From Hemileia vastatrix (lineage: Eukaryota; Basidiomycota; Pucciniomycetes; Pucciniales; Zaghouaniaceae): a stretch of 64,000 nt of DNA. Numbering within the stretch: position 1 is the stretch's first letter; every line of letters starts with the position of its first letter. A program made the position numbers and the translations under genes. Under the pieces are notes generated by a model. The model was not told where the DNA came from and searched no databases. It saw nothing but the letters and a program-made list of their open reading frames with translations. The stretch is from assembly GCA_030280995.1 (NCBI GenBank), contig JASXTE010000005.1, positions 1,984,501 through 2,048,500 of the forward strand. Direction: 5' to 3'. Shown here in pieces: positions 46,637-58,317 of this stretch.

Positions 46637-46897
46637 CACTACGCAATATAGGGGGTGGACTTGCTAGCAAGTCCCCAATCTGAACTCAGACAGAACTCAG
46701 ATGGAACTCAGACTGAACTCATAATATACTCATACTGAACTCTACTTGAAGACCCACCTAAAACTGTTCTGCTGAGTGGTGTTCATCCCTGATTGTATGG
46801 TTCCTTTATCAATAGCTCAATGTGTGTTCAATCTGTGGTGAATTTGAGTCCAAGGTTGCGGACTTGCTAACAAGTCCACCCCCCGTATTGTGCGGTG
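46637..46897. mobile_element. CACTA-type MITE with canonical CACTA end
   Basis: 261 bp, starting CACTACGCAATATAGGGGG and ending CCCCCGTATTGTGCGGTG, flanked by ATA (46634-46636 and 46898-46900). It lies in opposite orientation to 45850 and only 140 bp before the CACTA transposase remnant. Shows most clearly that the family has CACTA-type termini with 3-bp duplications. Confidence 0.93.
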
Positions 46898-47037
46898 ATA
46901 ATGGAATACTATTCATGTGATTAGTTAAAATTATGTTTTTAGTGTAAAAAACAAAAACATTTTTGTGAAATTTTATATCCACCTTTCAATCATATCCTGA
47001 GTCTAAATATCTTTTTGCCATACTTTCAATATACTAA

Positions 47038-49730
47038 TTGATTTCTGCCAGACTGCTCAACTTTACCACTATGGATAACACCAACTCTGATTTGGTCAAG
47101 TCTTCACTAATTGGTGATTGCTCAAGCTGTAGTAAATTTACAATATGCAATACAGTTGGGGAGGATATAAAGGGATGTTATGTTAATTGCCAAACTTGGA
47201 GAAAACATCAAATAAAAGAAAGTGCAATTGTGGAATCTTTCCAAAAACTCACTTTGTCAACATCAAAAATTAACACCAAATCACCAAAATCTTTTCCATC
47301 TTCATTACCTGAAAGTGATTCCTCTTCCTCTAACAATTTTCAAACAGCTTATGATTCATCTTTCTACTTCAGTAAGCATTTTACATTTCATCTTGAACCT
47401 TTCAATAAAAAATTGAGTCTTTCTTTTTCACTTCAGACTTTATTATGGGATTTATTACCTGGTTACATCTTTCATGCAGCATCAGTTTTCTTAAAATGAA
47501 GTTTATAATTAAATGTATTAATTACATTGTTAATGTATGCTGCCAACTGCCTCCCAAAGTAGACTTGGAATCTCTAATCCCAAAAGACATCCCTAATATT
47601 ACAGTGAAACTAAATCTCCAAATTAAGTTAAAATTTTTTTTAGTTGCTCAAAATTTTACTCACTGTATCATCCTGATACTGTGCCAGATAAGTGTGGCTA
47701 TGGGCATACCCAACAATCTGCTGCTTGTAATAAAGAACTTTTTTCAGCCAATTCCAAGGCCTCCAATCCCACAAACAATGTCAATGATGAGCTAATTATG
47801 TCCCTTGAAAGAGAAAACTGCCTCTGATTTCAACCTAAAAGCTGCTTTTTCACTCAAGATTTCAATAACTGGCTTAGTTGGCTCCTTGGATTGTCTGATG
47901 TTGAGATAGAAATTGAAGAGTAGGAAAACTCTATGTGTGATTCAATGGATGGGACAATTTGCAATTATCTTCAATCAAAGGCATATGAAAATATAATCAG
48001 TGATACACCAGCTAAAAATAAGAAGAATCTCCACTTAGTCTTTTCCTTGTTTGTTGATTGGTATAACCCATTTGGAAATAAAGTTTCTGGAAAGAAGGTA
48101 TCAATTGGTTTCATGGTAATGCAGTGTCTAAACCTCCCTCCTTCAATGCGTTATAAGACTCAGTATAAGTTTCTTGCAGGCATCATTCCAGAACCTAATC
48201 AATCAGAAATGGTGACAATTAGTAACATCCTGAAACCTTTGGTTGATAAAATTCTTGAAATGGATAGAAGGATTAGAATTAAAACTTACCAGTTTCCACA
48301 TGGATGAATTGTAACTTCTAGATTGGCTGCACTGATTGGTGACATTGTTGCAACACATAAATTTGGGGGTTCTTCCTCTCATTCTTCTTCAAAACAGTGC
48401 TCCTGGTGCTGTATAAAGAGGTCAGAGATCAGCAAAATAAGTCCAGGCAAAAAAAGGACATGTGAAAATACACTTTCTGACTCACATCAATGGAAAGAAG
48501 CAGGCAACTTAACAGGGCAGTTGAAATTAGTTCAACAAACTGGGGTGTGGTGGTCTGAACTGAATCACCTCCACTACTGGGATCCAGTTAACTTGATTGC
48601 TCTTGGCAAACTGAATAACTGGTATGAGGGAGTACTGTGTCATCACTTCCAAGATTGATAGGACTATAAATCTAGAATCAAAAGAGGGAACATTATTAAA
48701 TAATTTGGGTCATCTAGTGAAGAAGAGATAAGTGAGAGATATCAAAGAAATTCAAGTAGAATAACAAATGGAGCTTAAAGTAAGCCCAAGCAAGAGAAAA
48801 TACTTCTAGAAATAAGTCAAGTTGTTGTGCCCACTGGTATAGTTACTTTGCAAAAGGGAGTCAGGACAGCAAAAAATGAAAATTTGAAAGCAAGTGAATG
48901 GATGATATTGTTTTCAGTTTATTTACCTTTTTCCTGGCTTGATACAATAATAGATGGTATTGATATAGAAGGTCAGCTTATTGAAGAGAAGCTCCAAACT
49001 CAAAATTTCTGTGCTATAGTTGAATGCACAAAGATTTTTACTTCAAAGGAAGTATTTCCCAATTTACCTAGAAAATTTGCAGAAAAATATGGTGAATACA
49101 TGAAAACATCAGAAATTTTATGGAGGGGATTAAAACTTTGACCAAAACATCATTATGTGTTGCAGTTACCTGAGCAATTTAGTTGGTGGGGACCTCTTGA
49201 TGGAATTTACAAGTTCTATAGGGAGCAATTGGTGGGCACTCTTTAGAAAATAAAAACCAACAAAAAAAAAGGTAAGCATAATTTCATCTACTTACCAAAT
49301 ATTAATATATAGTATTGCTCCATTTCTGTAAAAGGCAAGATGGCCAATACAATAATGAATCAATTTTTTCAGTTGCAAAGGCTAATGGGATGGAAATTGC
49401 TAAAAAGTGTAAACAATGAAAAAAAGAAAACAAACCTTTTGGTCCAAAACTAAAACTAACCAATGAGCTTTACCATAAAGTGTTTAACTTTTTTAAATTA
49501 GAAGATCCAGAAATTCATCTATATAATCAGTGGCTACACCCCAAAGGATCTCAAAACCTGATCCCATGTGGACATGAGCTGCACAGCTTGAAGTTCAGCA
49601 ATGGCAGCTCCTTCTCAAAGAAAAAGCCAAATAACTATTGTGAAGTGGTTATAGATGAATAGCAGGAATTTGAAAATGTTTTGAATAAAATAAGAAGGTA
49701 TCTGTCAATGATGTTGAAATTACATTGGTT
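47038..49730 (+). pseudogene. CACTA (EnSpm) tnp2-type transposase, decayed
   Basis: Several plus-strand pieces in order. 47038-47499: a cysteine-bearing N-terminal part (CSSCSKFTICNTVGEDIKGCYVNC). 47933-48307: the core, LVFSLFVDWYNPFGNKVSGKK, IGFMVMQCLNLPPSMRYK, LAGIIPEPNQ, ILKPLVDKI. 48323-48658: ALIGDIVATHKFGGSSSH, CSWCCIKRSEI, and GVWWSELNHLHYWDPVN, the equivalent of the tnp2 RWSELxxLxYxDPxxxxxxDxMHN signature but without its DxMHN. 48827-49141 and 49480-49662 are C-terminal pieces. The family cuts CACTA-ended elements. Many stops and shifts; its own terminal repeats were not found. Confidence 0.82.
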
Positions 49731-50400
49731 TGTATTAAAATTTTGAAAGATGTGATAGAAAAATAAAAAGGTCAGCCAAATATTCAAATCTTTAGTGGTA
49801 TATTGAAGAGATTTTTATGAGGCTGGAATGGAAAGAGTTTTAAGTCAAAATATCATTTTAGGACCTGTAGCCTATCACATTCTTAATCCATTAATTTTAA
49901 GGGTTAAAAGAAAAACAATTTTGTTGAGCCCATTATTAAAATATATATCAGGCAGGTCAGATATTGGAAAGTAAGATGAAATGTCTATGGATTTAGATTA
50001 TTGATGGTGATAAAATTGCATGGATATAAATTATATTATCAGAGTCATAATGATTGGTGAAGGCATTTTAATACTATTAAAAGGCAAGGAAATTCACATT
50101 ATATTGTTTGATATTGGTAAAATATGAGTTTTAGTGCAAAAAGATATGAGTGAGAGTCAAAATTAATATTTTAAAAGTGAATGATAATTAAACTATATTT
50201 CTTAGCATTTTTACTAATTATTAATAAGTGACAGATAATTGAATATTTTCAAAAAAATAAATTGCTCTGTATATATGGTAGATGGGAGTAAAGGTTTATT
50301 TATATAATAGATTGTAAGTTGTATAACAATACTATGCAAAAATGATGGGGCTTTTTATAACTAACAGATTAGGGGCTTGAAGGTAAAAAAAAGAGGAATA
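49731..50400. other. AT-rich, no gene seen
   Basis: Between the CACTA remnant and element D. No ORF or repeat recognised. Confidence 0.55.
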
Positions 50401-50405
50401 AAAGT

Positions 50406-51505
50406 TGTGGTCTTCCAACATTGGCAGAGGCCTTTGTTGGTCTGTTTGGCATTGTTTTTGTATGTCTTAATTGGCATTGGTCAAATAATTATGTGTTATT
50501 TTGGTTTTTATCAGTGAATATTGGGACTAAGGGTATGTGGGTACTACCATTGGATAGCCCCAGTTTTTCTCTATATTTTGTGTCTTTTTGACATTTTTCA
50601 TATTCTATGTTTTAAGGGGTCATTTCCTCATTTTTCATTTCTAAAAGATAGCTGTTTAATTTGGGTTTTCATGTTTTACAGGCTAACCTTAAGTCTTAGG
50701 GATAAGTGCTTAGTACCATTAAGTAGAGCTAATTTGGCTCTATATTTTATGTCACAATGTTGTAATAGCCTAATTTTGTGTTTTAAGGGTTTTAGTAGTC
50801 ATGGTGGATTTTTCTAAGTATTTTGGGATTTATTGGAGGTTTTTGGTGGTTTTCTGGCTTCAGGGAGGTCTGGCCGCTTTTAGGCAGGCCCCCTGATGTT
50901 GGGCTGCCTGCCTGCCTTGGTTATAGAAGGCTGTGAAGCGTTTCTAGAGTGTTTTTATTCAATTTGGCTGTCAAAAGCACAAAATTTGTTGCTGTGCATG
51001 AATTTTTAGAGGGTGATCTGTGTGTACATACTGAATAAGACAGTTTGGGGTAACTTTAATAATCATACAACCATCTAGAGGTGATATCATTGTTTCTAAC
51101 TCAGTTTTCACTGTTTTTTGGCCACAATTGGCTGTGTTTGATGCAAGGTTAGTTCTTAATTTAACTCAACTTTGGCAACTGGTTTCTCTAGTGAAGCTTT
51201 GCAACCTGCATCAAGTATTATTGCTGTTTTCTGTGCAAAAAGTGCACAGTGTTTTGTTTTTCTGGTGTGGATCTTTCTGAATTTCAGGTTTCTGGTTCTT
51301 TGGTTCTCAGTGGTCTGCTGTTGGCTACTGTCTTGACTTGTTAAGCAGTCAAGAAGTGTGTTGGAAGGGGTATAGTAACAGTCTCTAATTTTATGTAGCA
51401 AATAAATCTCACCTGGTATTTCTTAAAGGAAAGGGGGTTTTCTCTCCAGTTTTACTCCAACTCCCTTGGTCAAGGCCTATAGCTAGTACTATAGGATTAT
51501 CAACA
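50406..51505 (+). repeat. 5' LTR of element D
   Basis: 1.1 kb, starting TGTGGTCTTCCAACATTGG and ending GGATTATCAACA. Matches 62370-63451 throughout with many substitutions and small indels. Confidence 0.9.
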
Positions 51506-51509
51506 CTTC

Positions 51510-51527
51510 TGGTGCCCAATGTGGGGT
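51510..51527 (+). promoter_or_regulatory. putative tRNA primer-binding site of element D
   Basis: TGGTGCCCAATGTGGGGT begins four bases after the LTR end. TGG at this position pairs with the CCA end of a tRNA. The tRNA identity was not determined. Confidence 0.6.
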
Positions 51528-51612
51528 GAGGATGTGTTAGCTTTTTGGACTTTCTGTTACTTTAGGACTCTCTTCTGTGGTTGGAGATTGGTTTTCTGGA
51601 ATATATTGGAAC

Positions 51613-52753
51613 ATGGCTTCTGGACCCTCTTTCTCTAATGGTAGTAGTGGCATTTTTGCTGCTTCTGAGGATGGTAATCCTCCTGTTTCTGTTAGGCTTT
51701 CTGTCAGGATCAAGTCCTTGAAGGGGCCTATGTTCATGGGGGTGGATGTGAAGTTTTTTCTGGAGTTTTTTGAGGCTTCTGCGAATGTGGATGGTGCTTC
51801 TCACTCGGAAATGGTGAAGCAAGTCATCTTCTACATTGGTTACAGGGCTCTGGTGAAGGACGTTTCTGCTATGGAGGGTTATAGGAGGAAACATTGGAAA
51901 AAGTTGTGTCTGCAAATGACAGACAGGTGGGGATCCAGGAACTCTATGGTGGATCTCAATATGGTTGCAAGTGAATGGCAATCTTATGGAGGTGTGGACA
52001 ACCTCCATACTTATAGGAAGTTTCTGGCTCAGTTGGAGCCAGTGGTGGATTATTTGGTAGATATGCAGGAGTTTGAGAGTACTGACTCTGAAGGGATATT
52101 TTCTGGTCTGCTCTGGCTAGGAATTTCAGGATTTCTGTGCTGAAGGAGTTGGCAAGGAAGGATAAGATGAAGATTTTTCCTAATGGTAATCAGAAATTTC
52201 CTGCTCTTTCTGTGGTGAAGGAGTTTGTGGAGGCTCATATGAAACTTTGGAAGTGGATTCTTGCCAGGAAACTAGCACCAAGTATGTTAGAAAAGTCAGT
52301 GAAGCTTTTGCTGAAGATGTGGAGGAATCTAGGAAGAAGGAGAGTGTGAACAAGGGAAAGGCTCCTGAGAATCCTAAAGAAGTTGACCCTGTAGTGGAGC
52401 AGTTGGCTGATCTGACAAAACAGCTACATATTTTTGTTCAGGAGGCTCAGAAGGCCAATAAGGCTCCTTCTCAGCCTAGAGATTTTGATAGGAGGGTTGG
52501 TAGGAGTGATCCTTGGGTCTTCTCTTATTGCAGCAAGAAGGGCCACAAGTACAATGATTGTTGGGCACTGAATAGGGATGTGTCTGAAGGGAAGGTAGAT
52601 TTTTATGGGAAAGTGTTCAAGTTCCCAGATGGTTCTTTTGTAAAGCCTAATGATGGTCAGGCTCCAGTGGACTTGGTGAGGAGGAGACATAATGTCAACT
52701 CAAGGAGGCGAAGACTTGAAGAGTTGCATAATGAGGCTTCTTCTTCTGGTTAA
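51613..52753 (+). pseudogene. element D Gag, frame-broken
   Basis: Likely start ATG at 51613 (MASGPSFSNGSSG). 51613-52143 covers the N-terminal and capsid region (IKSLKGPMFMGVDVKFFLEFFEAS is its opening). A frame shift near 52120-52140 passes into 52137-52300 and then 52247-52753: a coiled/charged region (DPVVEQLADLTKQLHIFVQEA) and a knuckle-like SYCSKKGHKYNDCW in which the first Cys of CCHC reads Phe. The final part is basic (VRRRHNVNSRRRRLEE). It packages RNA in active elements. Confidence 0.82.
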
Positions 52754-54014
52754 GGTGGAGATGATGGCAAGGGAAAGGGAAAGGAGGCTAGTAGAATCTC
52801 ATTTACATCTTCCTTTGGTGGTTTGGAGTTGTATTCTTGTGGTGGAAAGTCAAGTGGGGAATACTTGGCTGGTGTTTATGATTTGGAAGCAGGAAAGGTG
52901 GGAAGGCCTAAGAGCAGTTCTCAGGCCCAACCAAAGACTAAGGCTTCAAAGGTTGATCCTAAGCTGAGTGCAGGTAGGAAGAAGTACAGCAAAGAGGATC
53001 TGTATAAAATGCAGAAGGGTATGGCAGATATGGGCCCCCCTCAGTTTTAGAGCATTTGACATGAATGGTGAGCCAATGCCTATGAATGTTGATTATGACT
53101 CTGAGGAGGATGTCCCTTTGGATTCATTGCCAAAGCCTGCTGGAGTAAGAGGGTCTGGTGAGGGATCTAGTTTGGTTTTTGTTGATGGAAAATCTGTTGA
53201 TGGTTCTGGTCCTCAAGAATCTTCTAGGATCAAGGTAGTGAAGCAAAGAGCTCACTTTGACAGGCCAGTGGTTTCTGGAAAAGTTAATGTTATGGACTCT
53301 GTCCTGGAAAGGATGAATCAGGGTCAGGTTTCCCTTACTTATGGGGAGTTGTATGCTATCAGTCCTAGGTTGGCTGATAGGCAGAAAAAGTTGTTGACCA
53401 GGAGAAGGGTTTCTTCTGAGGATGTAGAATACATTTGTGATTCTGCTGAAAAATTTGGAGAGGGGTTGGAAACTCATTTTTCTGCACCTCTGGGTTATGT
53501 CAATGTCACTCTGAATTTCAGGGAGGCTAGGGCATTTGTGGATTCAGGTTCACAGATTAACATGATTTCTTTGTTTGAGGCAATTCATCTGGGCCTCCCC
53601 ATCAAGACAGGTATTTGTGGAAATTTAAGAGGGATTGGTGGCCATGTCACTTAATTGGTTTGAATATCTAAGTTTGTGAAGTTGGATGTTGGTGAAGCCT
53701 CAGGGAAGGTTCATTTTTATATTGCCAAAGGAACAGTAAAAGATGTTTTGGGTGGGCCATTCTTGATGGATTTTAAAGCAAGAATTGGTTATGAGTTTGA
53801 TATGGAAATCAGTTTGGGGTTGACTGGTGAAGATGAAAGTAGACTTCACATGAGGTTATCATCTCCTGGAGAGGATGGTTGGGAGACAAGGCCTGTTTTG
53901 TCTTCAATGTGCCAGTGCATGGATTGTTGTAGGAGAAGAAGAGAAGTGGGTGACACCTCTGGTTTTTTGGAGTGTTGCTCAGGCTCTAGTGAGAGTCTGT
54001 CTTTTTTAGAGTGA
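52754..54014 (+). pseudogene. element D aspartic protease region
   Basis: Short frames 52823-53050 and 52968-53654, then 53676-54014. The retropepsin loop is AFVDSGSQINMIS (about 53533-53571), followed after a TAA (53652) by GTVKDVLGGPFLMDFKARIG, the flap/Gly-Arg-Pro-Phe-like strand. A long acidic Ser/Gly-rich linker precedes the protease. Frame changes at about 53040 and 53655. Confidence 0.82.
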
Positions 54015-54255
54015 TAAGGGCTGATCACCCAAGTGCTACAACCTCTCCCCAAGATGAGGAAAGCCCAGATTGTAGAAGGTCAGCTCCCTTGGAGATATGC
54101 CAAGTGGATTTTCAACTTTCTCTTTTTAATGTTTCTCTTCTCTGCAAGTATTCTTTAAGTTTTTTATCAAGTATCTGTTCTATCTCAAGATTCTCAATTA
54201 TTTTTAATTCAAGTTCAAAAAAGAAGATTGGTTATATATCCTTATTGAAAGATAT

Positions 54256-54836
54256 GCGGAAAAGCTGTGGAGTGGTGAGATTGGGGTCTAAAAGTAAGTC
54301 CTCCCAATTGTGCACCACTAGGATTTCTTCTACACCTTTCAAGAACATTACCTTGGCCACATCTGTGAGCATTGGGAAAACACCTGGTTAATTTTGTAGG
54401 ATAGAAAAAAACTCAAGAAAAGAAAAGAAAAATTTCAAGATAACTGAAGAAAATCAAGAAAAAAATCTGAAGATAATCAAGAAAGAGAAAAAGAAATATT
54501 TTTGTGAAGATCATCAAGATCAATTTTTGGGCCTCCAGCATGAGGTTAAACTGCATAAAATTTTGAAGAAAAAAAATCATCAAGATCAATTTTTGGGCCT
54601 CCAGAATGAGGTTAAACTGCAAAATTTTAGAAGATGTGATTCAGCAGATGAATCAAGATTTGAAGATTTAGAAGATGGAAATGAGGATGAAGATGTGGAA
54701 TTGCGGAAAAGTTTTGGAGTGGTGAGATTGGGGAATAAACGTAAGTCATACCGATTGTGCACTGCAAGGGTTTCTTCTACACCTTTCAAAAACATAACCT
54801 TGGCCACACATATGAGAAATGGGGAAACCCTTGGTT
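54256..54836 (+). repeat. coding-region duplication between protease and RT of element D
   Basis: 54256-54388 is repeated at 54703-54836 (offset 447 bp). Both encode GVVRLG, LCT and RxSSTPFKNITLAT, so the unit was coding in both places. Between them is a 66-bp tandem repeat (54511-54576 and 54577-54632) encoding DQFLGLQ-EVKL twice. The copies have diverged, so the duplication predates much of the decay. Confidence 0.85.
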
Positions 54837-55800
54837 TTTGTCCAGGTCTGGTGGTGAAGATTTCCTGAAGATCCCTCAAGTTGAATGTAGAGCTGCAAAG
54901 TATAAGAAGGTAGTGCAGAAGATTAGGCCTGTCAATGAGCCTATGCCTGTAGGTTTGAATCCTCCTTTGAAGAGACCTCTTTTTTCAAGAGATCCATACT
55001 GTACTCCTCTGGTGAAGAATCCTCCTGATTTTTTGAGAACTACTAGGGTAACTGTGGAAAGGTTGAAAGCTGTTAATTTTGGTTCTGATAGGTGGTTGTC
55101 TGATGAGGAAAAGAAGTTGTTGTTGCACATTATTGTGCTGAGGGAGAAAGCGGTGGCATTTGTTGAAGAGGAAAGGGGTGTGTTTAAGCACTCTTATGGG
55201 GAACCTTACTTGATTCCTGTGGTTTGTCATAAAAATTGGCAAATCAAACCTATTCCAATTCAGGCTGTTATCAGGGATGATTTTGTGGAGATTGTTAGGG
55301 AAAGATTCAGGACTGGATTATATGAAAAATAAACATCTAGTTACTCAAGTCCTGTTTTCTGTGTAAAAAAGCAGAATGGGAAGCTGAGGGTGGTTCATGA
55401 TCTTAGAGCCTTGAATAGAGTCACTATCAAGGATTCCAGGATGCTGCCAAGTGCAGAGGCCTTTGTGGAAGATTTTGCTGGAAGGGTGTTTTATGGTTTG
55501 GGTGATATTATTGGTGGCTATGATTAAAGGGACCTTCACACAGATTCACTGCCACTTACAAATTTTGAGACTCCTCTGGGAAGATTTCAGCTCACTAGGT
55601 TGCCTCAAGAAGCAACTAATTCAATAGCATTATATCAAGCACAAATGGCTTGGATTTTACAGGATGAGGTTCCTACTCATGCTGGTATTTTTATTGATGA
55701 TGGTGGAATCAAAGGACCATCCACTGATTATGGGAATGAGGTGCTGAAGTAGAACCCAGGTATAAGGAGGTTTGTTTGGGAATATGCAATTACTCTAGAG
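54837..55800 (+). pseudogene. element D reverse transcriptase
   Basis: One frame from 54757 with nonsense codons. Pre-RT part: WLSDEEKKLLLHIIVLREKAVAF, PYLIPVVCHKNWQIKPIPI. RT: SSPVFCVKKQNGKLRVVHDLRAL, FYGLGDIIGGYD, LGRFQLTRLPQEATNSIA and GIFIDDGGIKGP, where the catalytic motif is FIDD. Stops: TAA 55330, TAA 55525, TAG 55750, each one base from a Gln codon. Belongs to a Gypsy lineage distinct from the A/B and N chromoviruses. Confidence 0.88.
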
Positions 55801-56598
55801 AGAGTATTGTTTAGTATTGAAGATTCTTGTTTGACCATTTCTGGGTCAAAGTTTTGTTGTTGTGTTCCTGCTCTAGAAATTCTGGGTCATTTGGTATGTG
55901 AAAAGGGAAGGATTATGGCAAAGATAAAATTTAATGAAATTCTGTCATGGCCAAGGCCTAAAAATACTACTGAAGTCAGGAGATTTTTGGGGGTTTTTGT
56001 GTATGTCAGGATTTTTATTAAAGATTTTTCTTTGTTGGATTCACCTTTAAGGAGGCTGACCAAGAAAGATGCAGAGTGGGTATGGACTGAAGAATGTGAA
56101 GAGGCCTTTCAGAAGTTGAAGAATGTGGTAGGTGAATATATTATTCTTCACAAGTTGGATTATGGTATGGAATCTGGAAAAATTTATTTGGTGGTGGACT
56201 TAAGTTATATTGCTGCTGGTACTGTTTTGTCTTAGGAAGATAAAACTGGGAGGGTCAAGCCAGTAAGGTATGAGTCTGTGGTATTTAATGAGTTTGAATC
56301 TAGATATTCTCAACCTAAGTTGGAATTGTGTGGTGTAGCAAAATTTTTGAAGAAGCCTCAAACTGTTTTGTGGGGGCAGAATTTTAAGCTGCAGGTGTAT
56401 GCAAAATCTATGATTCAAATGATCAATACACTTAGTCTTCCAAATGCTCCAATGACTAGGTGGGTGGCATTTATTCAGCATTTTTCTTTTGACCTGGTAC
56501 ACAAACCTGGAAAAACTTTTACAATGTCAGATGGATTATCAAGGAGACTACCCACAGATGAAGATTAAGACTCTGAAGAATTTATTGAAGATGTCCCA
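55801..56598 (+). pseudogene. element D RT thumb and RNase H
   Basis: Same frame. ALEILGHLVCEKGRIMAKIKF, ILSWPRPKNTTEVRRFLGVF, then RNase H: IYLVVDLSYIAAGTVLS, YSQPKLELCGVAKFLK, LQVYAKSMIQMI, and HKPGKTFTMSDGLSRR. The first acidic position reads D-L-S and the third, normally T-D, reads V-Y-A-K, so catalytic residues are altered or this is a divergent domain. Stops TAG 56233 and TAA 56566. Confidence 0.82.
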
Positions 56599-57708
56599 GT
56601 GGTTAGGGCCAGCAAAAAGGGTGCTGAAGATTTTTCTCACCTCCCCCATGACACTAAACTGGAAGTTTGTTCTCTCCTCCCCCAAGAGGTTAAACTGGCT
56701 GGTTCTGATTTTGGTTCTGGTGATCCAGATGTCTTTGTTGATGAATATGGGGATGTTGTTTGGAATGGCTCAAACTTAGAAAATGGTGTTTTTGTTAGTG
56801 AACTGGATTCTCTTAAGATTCAGTGGAAGGAAAAGGATGTACCAAAGTTTAGGGATTGGTGTCCTGGTTGGGCCGGTCAAGTAGCTCATGTTCACACTGG
56901 TGATTTTGATGATAGGGTTTTACCCTTGGATGTTGTTTTGTTGAATTTTGAAGATGAGAACTGGGGTCAGACTGGGTTTTATTTTACTATGGTTGAATAT
57001 CTGTTAACCTTGGAGAGGCCAGATATTTGTGATGATGATACTTGGGTGGCAATCAAGAAGAAAAGTCCTGGCTTCTTTGTGTCAGGTAGGAGGTTGATGA
57101 GGAGGAGACATCCAAAGCCTCAAGTAGTGGTGACTCAGAAGAAGGGTCAAGAGTTGGTGTTGAAGTCTTTGCATGAAGACCTTGGTCATAGAGGCTTTAG
57201 GGAGACTTATAGAAGAGTAGCGGACAGATTTTGGTGGCCAGGTATGAAGTTGGCTGTGCAGGGTTAGGTTCAATCCTGTGAAGAATGTCAAAGAAGAAGT
57301 CACTTGAAACCTAAAGAGGTTGGCCATTCTACTGGTGAATCAACTGTGTTTGGAAGAGTCAGTTTGGATGCTGTCCATATTAAAGAGGGCAGGTATAAAT
57401 ACTTGATTGTTGCCAGGGAAGATTTGTCTGTTTGGGCTGAGGCAGTGCCTCTTGTTAATTTGACTTCCAAAAATGTGGCAGAATTTTTGAAGAAGGAATG
57501 GGTGTTTAGATATAAGTTGATGAATCTGGTGACTGTTGATGGTGGGCCAGAGTTTGGAGCTGAATTTAAAGAAGATGTGGCAAGTATTGGTTCTAAAGTC
57601 AGGGTGGCTATGCCTTTTTATCCGGAAGCAGAAGGCATGGTTGAAACAGGCCATCAAGTTATCAAGATTGCTTTGGTGAAGATTTTTGGAGATAGTGATG
57701 AAAAGTGA
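56599..57708 (+). pseudogene. element D integrase
   Basis: Acidic linker, then FTMVEYLLTLERPDICDDDTWVAI and the HHCC module (HEDLGHRGFRETYRRVADRFWWPGM, CEECQRRSHLK) across a TAG at 57265. Core: SLDAVHIKEGRYKYLIVAREDL (first Asp), NLVTVDGGPEFGAEF (second Asp), YPEAEGMVETGHQ (Glu). The Gly-Gly after the second Asp (VDGG) and PEAEGMVE are the hallmark of this lineage and recur in the fragment at 29291-29488. The frame shifts near 57705. Confidence 0.9.
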
Positions 57709-58232
57709 AGCAGTATTTACCCTTGGTGTTATTTTCTGATAGGGTCACTGTGAAAAGGACAACTGGCTATTCTCCTTATGAGTTAATGTTTTGGCAGAAA
57801 GCTGTTCTACCAGTGGATTTGGACACCATCTCTTATCTTGAAATTGATTACAATGATGTATGCTCAACAGAAGATTCGCTCTGTGCCAGAATGCAACAAT
57901 TGGAATGTAGAGAGGAATGTTAAGAGAAGGCATACTCTAGAATGATGAAGATAAGAAATCAATCAGTCAGATACTGGGACAAGAAGTTGGCTCATAGACT
58001 CAGGAATCCCTTGAAACCTGGTTGTTTGGTTTTGGTGTATAATAGAATTTTGGAGAGTAAGTGGGGAAAATTTTTTGCTGAAAGATGGAATGGACCTTAT
58101 AGAGTCAGATCTCAGGTGTCTGGAGGTTCTTATGTTTTGGAAGAGTTGGATGGTGCAGTCTTAAAGAAGAGAGTGGCTGCTAATCTGGTGAAGAGATTTT
58201 ACCCAAGAGGCACTAGAAGTGAAGAAGATTGA
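57705..58232 (+). pseudogene. element D integrase C-terminal part
   Basis: 57705-57923 (YLPLVLFSDRVTVKRTTGYSPYE) and, after a TAA at 57921-57923, 57942-58232: LKPGCLVLVYNRILESKWG, KFFAERWNGPYRV, GGSYVLEELDG, VAANLVKRFYPR. This is the GPY module of Gypsy integrases. It stops at 58232 with TGA and no chromodomain follows. Confidence 0.88.
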
Positions 58233-58317
58233 CTCTGCAATGAGGATAAAATATGGAACATTCTTTAAATTTTGAAATTTGGGTGATACTGTGCATCTGT
58301 TTTGTTGGAAACTTATT

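Noticed and set aside
47038..47499. Considered as a host cysteine-rich protein
   Set aside because: It is directly followed by unmistakable tnp2-type segments in the same direction, so it is better read as the transposase N-terminus.
51562..52690. Minus-strand ORFs opposite element D Gag
   Set aside because: Shadows; high His/Pro content is the complement of the Gag codons. Unlike the ORFs at 59569-62288 they have no cysteine motif or splice sites.
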